In this document: positions 13,412-26,481 of the stretch, one piece after another
How the letters are laid out: each line of letters begins with the position of its first letter
Numbering within the stretch: position 1 is the stretch's first letter
Assembly: GCA_905182985.1 (NCBI GenBank)
Contig: CAJJDN010000056.1
Coordinates: 401,772-465,771 of the forward strand
Source of the DNA: Paramecium sonneborni
Taxonomy: Eukaryota > Ciliophora > Oligohymenophorea > Peniculida > Parameciidae
Direction: 5' to 3'
Length of the DNA stretch: 64,000 bases
Program-made: the position numbers and the translations under genes
The notes under the pieces: model-generated
The model's input: only the letters and a program-made list of their open reading frames with translations
Databases searched by the model: none
What the model was told of the DNA's origin: nothing

Positions 13412-14419
13412 ATGTCAGAAAAGTTGATTACAAAAAAACTTAATTTTGAAAGCAAAGCTAAATCCTCGAATCAAAAAACAAGATTTCTCAATGATAAGGA
13501 AGAGAGTGAGCATCCACCTTAGATGAGAAATGCATAACGATTTTTGTAATTACATTTTGATATCAAGAAAGTCGAAAACCAAAAGCAACATAAGAGATGA
13601 TCGTTCTTCCTTAGCCAACTATTTAATATGGATAACCAGTAATAAAATAAAATAAAGATTAATTTAGTATGTTCCAAAACCGACTCCTATACCTGAGGCA
13701 ATAAAATAGATAGATAAAAAAATAAAGGCCTATCGTAGAGTGATGGAGAGAGAAAGATAAGAGAAATTATAAAGGGAATTATAGGAATAGTAAAAATAGA
13801 ATGAGAATGAAGAGGAGATGAAAAGAACCTTAGATTTTATGACAAATCCTTAGATAGTTGATTAAAAAGAAGAGGAAGAGGCATAATAATTAGAAGTAGA
13901 AGAAGATTAACAATTTTTTGATGAGGAATCTAGATTATAAGAAGAAAAACCAAGAGCAAAAATTAAGAGTGAAAAAATATCCTACTAAGAAGCAGTAAAA
14001 AAGAGAGAAGAAATTTATGATCATACACTTCAAAGAATGTATGAGAAAAGATAGAATCCATTATTATTTGCAGTAAGAAAGAATCATTTATTAAGAGAAA
14101 TTCAAGAAGAAACCTCCTATTTTAAATATAACATCAAAAAATAAAATAACAAAAGGGAATGGTAAATTAGATCCTGAAGAACATAAGTTGAGAGTGTTTA
14201 ATAGAGAGAATGTTCCAACTATGCCAGATTTAATTATTCCTTCATTTACAATAAAGAAGGATTAGATGGCTAAAAATATACTTGCTTATTTAGTAATTTA
14301 CTTTTTAATTCAAATAGAAAGAATATACTCCATTATTCCGTGGATTTAAGAATTATGAATATCCAAAATGTGTCTAAAATATTCTTTAAGAAGAGATAGA
14401 CTAACTGCCTAAATAATGA
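13412..14419 (+). CDS. Uncharacterised acidic, charged 300-residue protein
   Basis: Four inferred introns (26, 29, 25 and 25 nt) leave 903 nt to TGA. The product has a proline-rich early segment (QPTIQYGQPYVPKPTPIPEA), a long charged helix (RVMERERQEKLQRELQEQQ) and an acidic Glu/Gln-rich centre. A conserved-looking C-terminal half follows (MYEKRQNPLLFAKFKKKPP, NREN VPTMPD, FRGFKNYEYPKC). No family is recognised. One intron begins GTC, not the usual GTA, and two end in GAG, so exact boundaries may differ. The layout resembles a structural or ciliary protein, but this is a guess. Confidence 0.6.
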
Positions 14420-14476
14420 TTTTTTTTTGCTTTATTTATTCTTGTATTTGATTATTGTAATTTTTCTTAAAAGCGA

Positions 14477-15079
14477 ATGAATAATTATCTAGATTTATAA
14501 TGAGAATAAGTAGAACACTTTTTACTAGAAAACACGGGTTAAATAACTAATAAATAATTAATATTATAAAAATAGTTACAGCAAAAATTCTCTGTTCTAA
14601 TGTTTTTCAATAGAATAAAGGAGATCAACTATCACAATTATTAGAGGAGAAGGTAGAGTAGAATGACAATATTGAGAAACAGGTTTTCCAACCAAATGCA
14701 GTAATCAATAATGATAAAAATTCATTATAAGAAGTATAATTTGAGAACATTAATAAATAAATACTAATTAATTAATTAATTAAAATTGAGTAGATATTGA
14801 AGATTTGCATTGATGAGAATGTCAATGTAAAATTATTTATAGTTGAGAGAACGAATAGCAGCAAAAGAAGCATAATTTAGTAATGTATAAGATGAAGTTG
14901 GGTTAAGAGATATTGTGATATTGGAATTAAATGAGAAGTTTGAAGATTAGAAAGAGAATGATTAAAATTGTTGTTATATATATAAATATCTATAAATATA
15001 CATAAGAAAAAAAAGAAAAATGAATAATGAAGAGAGAAAAGAATTGATTGATGACATTTAGAAAGTAAGGTAAAAGTGA
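14477..15079 (+). CDS. Coiled-coil reading frame with an in-frame TGA at codon 9
   Basis: From the ATG the frame reads MNNYLDLQ, a TGA (14501-14503), and then continues in the same frame as a clear coiled coil (EQVEHFLLENTGQITNKQL, later LRERIAAKEAQFSNVQDEVG). A 20-nt intron at 14594-14613 and a 22-nt intron at 14821-14842 keep the coil in one frame. After the coil the frame stays open to TGA 15077 and overlaps the ATG at 15020. A 37-nt intron could instead end it near 15023. Whether this is one gene with the Tim-like segment below, or a broken gene, is unclear. Product not recognised. Confidence 0.4.
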
Positions 15080-15358
15080 ATAAATTTGGATTTAGTTGCA
15101 TAATGTTTTGAGATTTGCTATGATGGTTAGAGATTGTAGAATAAATGCGCAAATAATTGTTATAGACATTATCTGAATACATTGAAAGTAATAACAGAGT
15201 AGACAAAAGAGAGAGGTTATAGAGTGCATTCACTATATGCTTATAAGATGTTTCCAATAAGACAACCTCGATTCTAATTAATTTATAAGGAGAGATTTAA
15301 GCCTACTGCTTTTGAGATCGAATTTTCAGTAGATCCTGTAAGTTTCAAAGAAATTTGA
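15020..15358 (+). CDS. Small-Tim-like protein with paired CX3C motifs, in-frame TGA at codon 20
   Basis: The 113-codon span reads MNNEERKELIDDIQKVRQK, a TGA (15077-15079), then INLDLVAQ followed by CFEIC and, nine residues later, CANNC and YRHYLNTLKV. Paired CX3C motifs in a short helical hairpin are the signature of the Tim8/9/10/13 chaperones of the mitochondrial intermembrane space, though nine residues between the motifs is shorter than usual. No intron I can find removes the TGA while keeping the frame, and there is no alternative ATG before the cysteines. Sequence error, readthrough or a pseudogene are all possible. A basic C-terminal extension of about 45 residues is unlike small Tims. 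Confidence 0.45.
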
Positions 15359-15392
15359 TGATGTTAATAATATATTGATGAATAATATCATT

Positions 15393-17304
15393 TCAATTTA
15401 ATTCTGAAGCATATTATTTCAGTGAATTAGGTACTGATTTGGCACCTCCTTCATTTTTGTTCATTTCAGTATCAACAATGTAGCAAATCAATAGAGTATC
15501 AACTCCCATTCCATAAAGATTCATGAACATTTTACCAATCATATAGGATACAACAACAAAGGCCTAAAAGTAATGTTAAGAATTACAAAGGTAGGAGCGA
15601 TTGGACTAAAAATATTATTTTTATAAGATTCACTTTTAGTAATGATCAAATAACAAATAAAAGAAGTAGTAGCCGATATAAAAATAGCACCCAGAAATTC
15701 AAAGAGTTCTCCCACTATTTATATATATATTTAATTAATTACATCCATGTGTGATTGCAACGCGAGTAGCATTTCTCAAGATGAGATAGAAAGCATCATA
15801 GGCAGCATTACAAAAACTCTATCCTGTTAATGCCATCATTGTATATGCATTTTAATTCAAAAATCTTATAAACTTTTCAAAACACGAAACATAATATTTT
15901 GCACATCTTAATGCGTATCCTAATGCATTATTATCACCTGAGACTGATTATTTTAATTATTTCTATTTATTAAATTAATTTAATTACATGAAAAGCATCT
16001 AAAATAAATTTAATTGTCCAAACTATAGCCAAAATTAAAGAACCAAATAATAAACTGCCAAAATTAGTTGTGAATCCACGACAAAAACTTTTTAGTATAC
16101 TACTTTTCAATGGATAACCAATATGACTGTAATACCACATACAACAACAACTGCTTATCACAAATTAACATAATGACAATGCAAAACATATATTCCATAT
16201 TAATCCAAAAAAATATATAGCCAATTACCAACCAGTCTTTGCATCCCATTATAATTCAACATATGGACTGTATTAACTCTTATTCAAATCACTTGATGTA
16301 GAATATATTAATGCTGAAAATATTATCCAATATATAAAGAATCCTAATCCCAAAATAAGAATTATCACTGGAACAAAAAGTGTTTACCATTCTTCTCTTG
16401 TAAAATCTGCTGCTGTTTTCAATACCTATATTGCTTATGAAATCTTCTTAGCTAAACATAGAATTATCAAAAGGGATAATCCTCCAATACTCCAAAATAA
16501 ATAAGCTATTATTTCTAATTGTTTTGTATCATCCACTACACGATATTCTTAGTAATGTCCCTTTGATTGCAAATAAGCAACTGTTCCGATAGCTCCTACA
16601 ATCAATAAATAGATGAGAATCATTCCCCATACTATACATCCTGCTGCTATTCTTATCAAGAATGTTAACAATATCGCCATAAAAAATGCAATTCCTGCAC
16701 TAGCCAATATTATTGGCCATGTTTCTTCCAAATCTGCATAATGTTTTTAAAATCCACCAATCTCCACCAAATCATTTATCAATTTTTAATATTACTCATC
16801 AACTTTCAAACTTGGAAAGCACAAAGTAAGCACTTATACACTTGCATAAGGTGCAGTCTAAGCTTTACATTAATAACAAGGAAGTTCTTTTCCTACTCCA
16901 CTTTCTCCAGGACAATCTGATACACAATAGGATTCTGATTAACTTAATATATATATATTGGAGTAGCTTTTAAGATCTCCCTTTCCACATTAGCGCTATT
17001 CCTAACAAATAGATCCTTTTGTTTACACTGTCATAAGGTAAGTAAATTTTAGAAGTATCGCCTTCATCCCATGAATTTATTGCACAAAATATCATTAACG
17101 CCCATAATCCTAAATAAAGTATAACACATAAGAAATCTCGACATCCTCTTGATTCAATGGGTCCTCGCTTCAATTCTTGATCCAATTTACGGCCTTTAAG
17201 AATGGATTAAGTGACATACCTGTGTAATAAACATCTTATTCAGGATAATCGAATTGTTATTGCCCATGATTATTGTAATCTGCAAGTAAGACTTTGTTAG
17301 ACAT
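15393..17304 (-). CDS. Choline-transporter-like protein (SLC44/CTL family)
   Basis: Predicted 594-residue multi-pass transporter of the plasma or organelle membrane. Five introns (26, 25, 25, 28, 23 nt) leave 1785 nt to TGA. Diagnostic CTL features: an N-terminal GPIESRGCRDFLCVILYLGL (first membrane helix), the extracytoplasmic CGKGDLKSYSNIY and CVSDCPGES segment, about ten hydrophobic helices, and a C-terminal region with CAKYYVSCFEKFIRFL and NRNAYTMMALTG-like residues as in the family's conserved core. Family members transport choline or related amines. The length agrees with typical CTL proteins. The gene converges on the Tim-like frame with 34 nt between stops. Confidence 0.92.
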
Positions 17305-17506
17305 TATAAATATAAACCATAATAGAATGATGTCACATTATAAAATATATAAATATAGAACAATAATGAATGAATGTAGATCGATTCGAGGAATTTCATG
17401 TCGATAAATCGATATGGAACGCCTTTTGAGTGGTCGTAAATAAATTGGCTAATTCTACCATCTTTATAATTGAAGTCAAAATATAAAGGCACGAGAATAG
17501 TCAACA

Positions 17507-18063
17507 TCACAATTTTCGGGAATAAATTTATTTTTTAATTTCATCAGCTTATGTATACAATTTGCATTTTTCTGTCATCTCTTTAGTAAAATCATGATCT
17601 TTGAAGTAAAATCTATATAGATTTCTGACTTCTTATCCTGCAAGAGTATTTTGTAAGGATAGTTTACGTAATTTGTACTCGACTTCAATAGGTTGAATGA
17701 TATAGAAGTTAAAATAAGCACAACTGAGAAGGAAAACAACCTTACTGACTTTTCGAGTAAACATAAATTATGTAAGTACAACAGATGAAAAATAAATGGC
17801 ATTGAGTCCCATAAGTGTGTTGTCAGTCATTTCTTTAAATTCATTATCAAGATTGCTAAATTTAAATTGCAATGATTTATACGCTTATTGTAATTCTTAC
17901 AAAATGGAAATCTGTTATTTGTTATTGAGTAATGAATTCACTTTCTAAGAATAGAAAAGAACATTACATTTCTAATAGATTGTATTACAGATCCTTCAGC
18001 GGGTACATCAGCTGTAAGAAGAGTTTTCAATAATTGTATACCATCTTAATTATTATCACCCAT
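17507..18063 (-). CDS. Uncharacterised small membrane-associated protein, 177 residues
   Basis: Starts MGDNNQDG and contains one 23-nt intron; the remaining 534 nt end at TGA. A helical N-terminal half (LLNNKQQISILQELQQAYKS) is followed by one hydrophobic segment (around VSKVVFLLSCAYFNFYI) and a charged helical tail with FYFKDHDFTKEM. No family recognised. It lies just upstream of the CTL gene on the same strand. The shape (coil, membrane segment, short tail) resembles small organelle membrane proteins. Confidence 0.65.
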
Positions 18064-18329
18064 AATTTATAAAATTAATGATTTCTGAGAGAACGATAAA
18101 CTAATTACTTCATATTTATCTTTTACAGAATTACTTAAATAACATTAACATACTTTCAATAGCATTTTTGATTCACTTTTAGATTAGATAGTTTAATCTG
18201 AGGATTACTTATATAAATGATTATTAATCTTTCCTTCTGGAGTTGAAAATCATCATCATAAAAATAAAGATATTTTCAATCAGAGTTTGTAAATCCTACT
18301 TTTACATGAAGTTTGGATAAATACTCTTT

Positions 18330-19150
18330 GAAAAGTTTATTTTACCCTCATGAATGTAGATTGATCGATTAGACTTATGACTGAAATATATTACCAATTA
18401 AAATAGTTTGAATATTCGTATTCATATGAACAAGAGAAACTATATTAAAAAAGTACATTCTAATTGGAGGATGGCACTAATGTCTAGATCAAAGAAATAT
18501 AATTGTCAGGCAAAAAAAAGCTGAAATTTATTAATATAAAGAGTTTCCTTATGATCCTTAAGGTAATAATAATATAAATTAGATTTTTACGATATTTTAC
18601 TATTGAATATAATGAGGATAAATGGTAAGAAGATTGATATTGGTTATGGAAAAGATTATTATTGAAACAATAGATTGATATGTGCAGGCAATCTAATTTC
18701 ATTATTGTTTGAATGATTCTGATATTAGATAGCAAGCCTCAATTAAAAAAAATTTATATGGTTGATTTCGCATAGAATGATGCAAAAACAGTGTTTTAAA
18801 ACTTCGTAAAAACTCAAAAGACCGAGTATTAGGATATGAATGAATCTGATAATGTGTTTATTGAATTGACTATAAATGATGTAACAGAAGAGACTATTCA
18901 TTTAAAAATAGATTAAATTAAAATTTTGAGTTGCATAACAAGTTAGATTCTATTTCTCTATCATAATTAAAGTACATTTAATACATTTCAATGTCAAATT
19001 AGAAACAATCTTTAGGAATGATTGGTATGAATACCTAAATAAGTTTTGAAACTTAATTATATCAATTAAAATATCCTTAGACTCCTTTAATTCGTTCAAT
19101 ATCAATGGAAGCAGTTAATTAATACATATTACTTGTAGGACATCATGCAT
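18330..19150 (+). pseudogene. Decayed RNA polymerase III second-largest subunit (RPC2-like)
   Basis: Fragments in shifting frames match the RPC2/RPB2 family in the right order. A piece LFYPHECRLIDQTY corresponds to the conserved PHECRLRDxTY of the protrusion. KEFPYDPQG corresponds to ECPLDPGG. Then MNESDNVFIELTINDVTEE and IHLKIDQIKILSC match the Pol III segment preceding the active-site region, followed by HNQSTFNTFQCQ for HNQSPRNTYQCA and YPQTPLIRS for YPQKPMVKT. Several hundred residues between DPGG and NQSPRN are missing, TGAs interrupt the frames, and key residues (Pro-Arg of NQSPRN, the GKQAMG motif) are lost. It is therefore a decayed copy, plausibly a relic of gene or whole-genome duplication. 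Confidence 0.65.
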
Positions 19151-19237
19151 AAGTATAAAATCATATAATTTATCTTTTATCCTTTTGACTTATATTTTTA
19201 AGTGCTCTTATAAGATTTTGGATCTAGACATGTGTAC

Positions 19238-19498
19238 TCATTCCAAACAAAATCGACTTATTCTCTAATTATTTAGTATTAGCATTATTAAATGAGTGGA
19301 TACTGAAACTGAAGTTCTAACTACTTATACAAAAGACTCAATATAATTGTTAAAATAAGTCTTTGCCGTCTTTAGTTCTGAGCTTAAATTAAACTTTTCT
19401 CTTTATTTCTTCAATACTTTTAGATTAAATCTATCTAATTTATTGTATGCCAACTCTTTTTCTTTAATAGACCTAGTAACTGTAAGATTGTTTAGCAT
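19238..19498 (-). CDS. Short uncharacterised ORF, possibly the end of a broken gene
   Basis: An 86-residue frame from an ATG to TGA, containing a charged helical stretch (IKEKELAYNKLDRFNLKVLK). The same frame continues upstream of the ATG, past one TGA, as a protein-like sequence to about 19790 (including FWVSLRFFMMPQLIYV and SISNGTDYLEGGTDYL). It may therefore be the 3' part of a longer interrupted gene rather than a complete one. No family recognised. Confidence 0.35.
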
Positions 19499-19807
19499 TA
19501 CTCAAGCCAAGTCTAAAGCTAGTTGAGTGATCAAGTAATCAGTCCCTCCCTCCAAATAATCAGTCCCATTTGAGATAGATAATACTTCTTGAGTATCTTT
19601 AAGGTATCCTTGATCTTTCTTCAAAGACATTCGGATCACATAAATCAACTAGGGCATCATAAAAAACCTTAAAGAAACCCAAAAAGATTTTTGACTAACC
19701 ATTGGTTGGTACTCAAGAATGAATTTTGTAGTAAATGGTTTAAGTTTGACCTCCTTATGTATTTTAAGCTGTATAAAAATTAAAAGATAAAATAAATATA
19801 TTAATAT

Positions 19808-20823
19808 ATGAATAAATTGCCAATTCATGAAATGAAATAAATTTTAGAATAAAGGATTGATTTTAATTGTTAAGCAACTTAAACAGCAATGAATAAATTG
19901 GGTTTAAGTCCAAGTGACTTTTAGAAGGTTAGTTACTTAGAATATATGACAACAACCAATAATAGTTAGTAAGATTATTTTTCATATTTACATTCAATTG
20001 TAATGAATATAAAAAAATTGCAGTAAGAAATAGCAAAAATGAATTTTAAGGATAAATCAATTGATTGTACAGAACCAGAAAATATAGATGAGATAATAGC
20101 ATTATTGGATTAAAGAATGAAAAAGAAAACAATATGCAACAGTTAACCTCGTATAATTTCATATCGAGAGAAAACTCAAGAGAGAGATGAAAAGAAATAA
20201 AGAATAATAAAATTGAATCATCATCAGATAAAATCAATAACAGAGAGAACTTTAGTATAACATCCATCGCCACCTAAAGATCAAAATACTTTCATTCCAT
20301 AAAGTCCAGAAAGAAACATACACAAGAGTAAAGTTGTGCATTATGGATAGAATTGATAATTTCCAATAATTAAAGTGTTGCGGATTTGTATTCTAAATAA
20401 CAGGCTTCAATAGAAGCTAGTACGATGGAATTATTAAATGAATCATTACGTAAAAATATACCAGACAGAAATTCAACAATAATAACAGGAATTAGATAAA
20501 GATTAAAGGATAGTAATTGCAATAAATAAGCAATTGATGATTTTATGACTAAAATTGCAAAATTAAGAAGTGTATCATAATAATCTATTGAAAGCAATCG
20601 AAAGATTACCACATCAGCAATCAAATTTGTAAAGAAGAAAAATGTTAATATAATAACTACTAAATTAGAGATGATGTTGAAAAAGGAAAAACTTATTATT
20701 CCTGATGAGCCATTAAAAATTCAACAATTAAAAATCGGAAGCATCATGGGAGTAATCTAAAAAATTAAGAATCAAAAATCAAAATAAAAAATGATTTAAT
20801 AATTAAACAATGAAATCTAGTGA
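19808..20823 (+). CDS. Uncharacterised 330-residue Lys/Gln-rich protein
   Basis: One 23-nt intron in the middle leaves 993 nt to TGA. The N-terminal part is helical (MNKLPIHEMKQILEQR) and repeats the motif MNKLGLSP shortly after. The centre is basic and serine-rich with SPPKDQNTFIPQSPERN, which contains two SP/TP-like phosphorylation motifs. The C-terminal part is a long charged helix. No domain recognised; a cytoskeletal or basal-body role would be a guess only. Confidence 0.65.
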
Positions 20824-20867
20824 ATAGATCTCGTAATAATAATTTATTTTGTTTTCATTTTAAATTA

Positions 20868-22594
20868 ATGTTTATTTTTTATTTATTTACTATAGCCAAA
20901 TTTCAGAGGGTCATCTAACCTTAATTAACAAGAATAAATGAATATATTTAATACACAGAATACAATCCTAATGTAGGATAAACTTTATTATTACAATACA
21001 ATAGGTAATATGTACATAGATATAAATATTTTAGTTATCCTGGAGTTTATGAAATGAAACTTAGTCAAGTTATAGATGATGAATCTATTGAAATGATTTC
21101 AAATACAACTCTTGATCCATTCACTTTACCTGATTGTTATCCATATTCAAGGAGATTAGTTTATTAAGATCTCTTCATTGAAACATTTACAACTAATTCT
21201 ACTAACACATTTTTTACAGCCTTATTTATTGAGAATAACTATGTATATGCTACTCGAAATGATAATCATTTAATTGTTATGGAAATTGATTTTGATGGAG
21301 ATACTATTAAAAATTTCAAAAAAGTTAAAATGATTAAAATACCATCTATTAAACCAGAAAGTGATACACATTAAATTGTATGTAATTCTAATTATTGTTT
21401 AATCTTTACTTTATATGATGCATTATAAGTCAATCTAAAAAGTGATTAATTTACCCAATTGAATTTGAATAAAAAATAATCTCCAAAATATATTCATTAT
21501 TGCTAGAAACTATAAACTCTCTATGCCGTTTATGGTAGAGAAGGTATAGATGTCTATTTATTTGATAATAATGAAACCATATAATATCTAATTAGTTTGA
21601 ATTTGGAGGGAAACTTTTTGGAAGTATTGACAAATGAAGAAAGTACTCAACTCTATTTGTTAAATGCCGATGTGGGATTGTTAATTTATGATATATTTAC
21701 AATTAATCAATATGAAGATACTGGTATCATTGTCAGACTAAAAAATATTGTTTCTTTTGATTTTTATAAAAAGACATTTATATTTGTAGCCAACACTGAT
21801 TCAGGTGATCCATATGCTATTGAAGTATTCTTAGAAGATAATGATGATTATTACTTTAATAGAATATATTCAAAAGATATGGATATCTTTGATGTTTATA
21901 TGGGAGAGCATTATGCTATTCTTATAGGATAAGAAATTCACAGAGTTATTTATCATTCAATATACAATAAATATATAAATAAAATTGATGTTCCATTATA
22001 TTTTGAAGATTTTGATTTAGAAAATGTGGAGGAATTCAGAGTCACAAATAAAAAAGTATACAATTAAAATGCATTTGATTTTGAACCATTTTAAAAGGCT
22101 ACGATTTATTACAATTAAGCATTTATGGTTGGTATCTCTGATAATGATATTAATATATTTACCTTAAAGAGTATATTTCCATGGTTATAATGCAGGCCAC
22201 TATCAACTGACATCACTGTAATTTATTCCTTTTAATTTAATAAGCATTATTCATTAATAATGAATTCAACTTAATGTACTGCAAAAGAATCAGAAAATGA
22301 CTATTCTCCATTTTCATAATGTGTGATTTACCACAATTTCACTGTATCTGGTAAAGAAATTCTTTTTTTTGAAGAAGACGAAACTTTAGTTATCACTATT
22401 GGTAGTGTATTAGTGTAAATATTGAAAATTTTATTATTAGTTGTTTAATATTATTGCTTTTGATCGTTTTATTATGGTGTAGAAAAAAATTACATTAGAA
22501 ATTAGAAAATTATACTAAAATGAATGAAATTCCTGTCAAAGTTGAAGATATACCATTAGAACCAATGTCTGGAGAGGACGTTCTTGTGTCATGA
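20868..22594 (+). CDS. Type I membrane protein with large extracytoplasmic domain
   Basis: Predicted 566 residues. The first residues are hydrophobic (MFIFYLFTIAKF), consistent with a signal peptide although short. A roughly 500-residue acidic, aromatic-rich ectodomain follows; its recurring pattern of short strands (around YVYATRNDNHLIVMEIDF, TLYAVYGREGIDVYLFD, TIFVANTDSGDPYAIEV-like) suggests a beta-propeller. A 26-nt intron near the 3' end joins it to a transmembrane helix (CLILLLLIVLLW) and a short acidic cytoplasmic tail ending DVLVS. 1701 coding nt. Family not recognised. Confidence 0.75.
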
Positions 22595-22636
22595 ATTTTA
22601 AGTTATTAATATTATTTAACGTTTAAAGTTAAAAGA

Positions 22637-22855
22637 ATGCATTCTGAATTAATTCATATTTCTATAAATGGTATTCTATTCAAGTATGTTAAACTTTCAA
22701 AATTGAATGCTTCTTTTATTATTGGTAATGATTATGATATATTAGTTTTAGTATTAACAAAGAAGAAAATAAACGATGCTCTCATTTATAATGATTATCT
22801 TATTATTTTTTAAGTAAATGGAAGTTAAAAATTATAAAGATAATCAAGAACCTGA
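22637..22855 (+). CDS. Short uncharacterised ORF, 72 residues
   Basis: Starts MHSELIHISINGILFKYV and ends at TGA without introns. Codon composition is slightly more protein-like than the surrounding spacer. It could be a small gene or a relic of a duplicated 3' end. Low support. Confidence 0.3.
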
Positions 22856-23727
22856 TATAATATCTAATAGTTTATTTAATTTACTCATAATTTATATATA
22901 TTTTAAAATTACCAGGCTTAGAAAAATTTTATTTTTTTAACAAGAAATATTAATATTCAATTTTTAATTATTTGTCTTGCTCTATTTTTTATTTTCAACT
23001 AATATAGATATTAAAATTAATTAATAACCTATGATACTAGAAATTCCACTTTCTATATGTGTGAAGAAAAAAACAATTATAATTAACAATTTATGATTTA
23101 GATAGAGTTTAATAAAATTCTCTTAAAAATTAATTAACCATGAGTTACTCAATTATTTTTTTAAGATGATATATTATGAGTTATAGCGAATAACATATCA
23201 TTAAATGATAAAAATATAAGTATTTATCATAAAAGCAAAATAAGGAATCATCATATTCATGGTCATTAAATATTTAATGGAGATTGTTCAAGTGGTAATA
23301 TTAAGAATTAAGAATAATAAACTTTAATTATTGCTCCAAGAATTGTTATTTTTTCTATTAACTAATGATAAAAACTTTTCATATAAATTAACCAACTAAT
23401 TATTTAGATTTTATTATTCAGCCAAAAAAATAACCAAGTTTGTTAATGAAAAAATCTCAAGAATCTGTTCTTAAAGTAAAATAATTAATAGTACTTTATC
23501 ATTTAGGAGAAAAATTGTTGTATTATGCAAATTGATTTAATATTCTTCTTTTTAGTATTATTCTCTCTCTTCTTATAATAAGTCTGTTTATTTATTAATT
23601 AAGAATATAAGAACTTTATCTATAATGCCTTTTATTACATTAAGTTAATTCAAAGCTGCTTCTAAAGATTTCTTATTTAAATTTAAATTGGAGATTTATA
23701 ATAATATTATAATTAATTAATACATTT
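22856..23727. other. AT-rich convergent intergenic region
   Basis: A/T-rich spacer downstream of the small ORF and of the convergent kinesin gene. I see no coding frame with normal composition and no RNA gene. Confidence 0.5.
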
Positions 23728-26047
<2,320 letters not shown>

Positions 26048-26481
26048 TTGTAATTTGAATTATATAATAATTATATAATTATGTAATTACATAATTATAT
26101 GTAATTTATTAAATTTACTAAGAATTTATCAAGAATCTTTTTGTTCTATCATTATATTATTCATTAATTTAAGCATATCATTTTGACTTCACATTCTAGC
26201 ATTTCTATATCCAAAATATAGATTATAAATACAATCAACATATTTCTGATAATAATAAAATTGCCTTTTTTCATTTAATAAATTTAAAAATACTAGAATC
26301 ACGTTTAATTGTTCTAATTTTAGATTTCTCATTTATTTTTAATCAAATTTCTGTTATTTCATAAACTTAATCTTTACTTTAACTTTAACAATTAGTATTT
26401 TTGCAATTATTGACATTATTTATTACATCATATATTTTTATCTTGAGAAACCAATTAAATATTAATATATTTACACATTTT
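26048..26481. other. AT-rich divergent intergenic region
   Basis: Spacer between the kinesin gene (minus) and the membrane protein at 26482. It begins with a palindromic-looking run of alternating TTATATAATTATGTAATTAC type just upstream of the kinesin start (about 26060-26100). No other feature. Confidence 0.45.

Noticed and set aside
14877..15257. Minus-strand 126-residue frame rich in Ser, Leu and His
   Set aside because: Antisense to the coiled-coil and small-Tim-like frame, whose cysteine motifs and TAA-Gln usage are more convincing.
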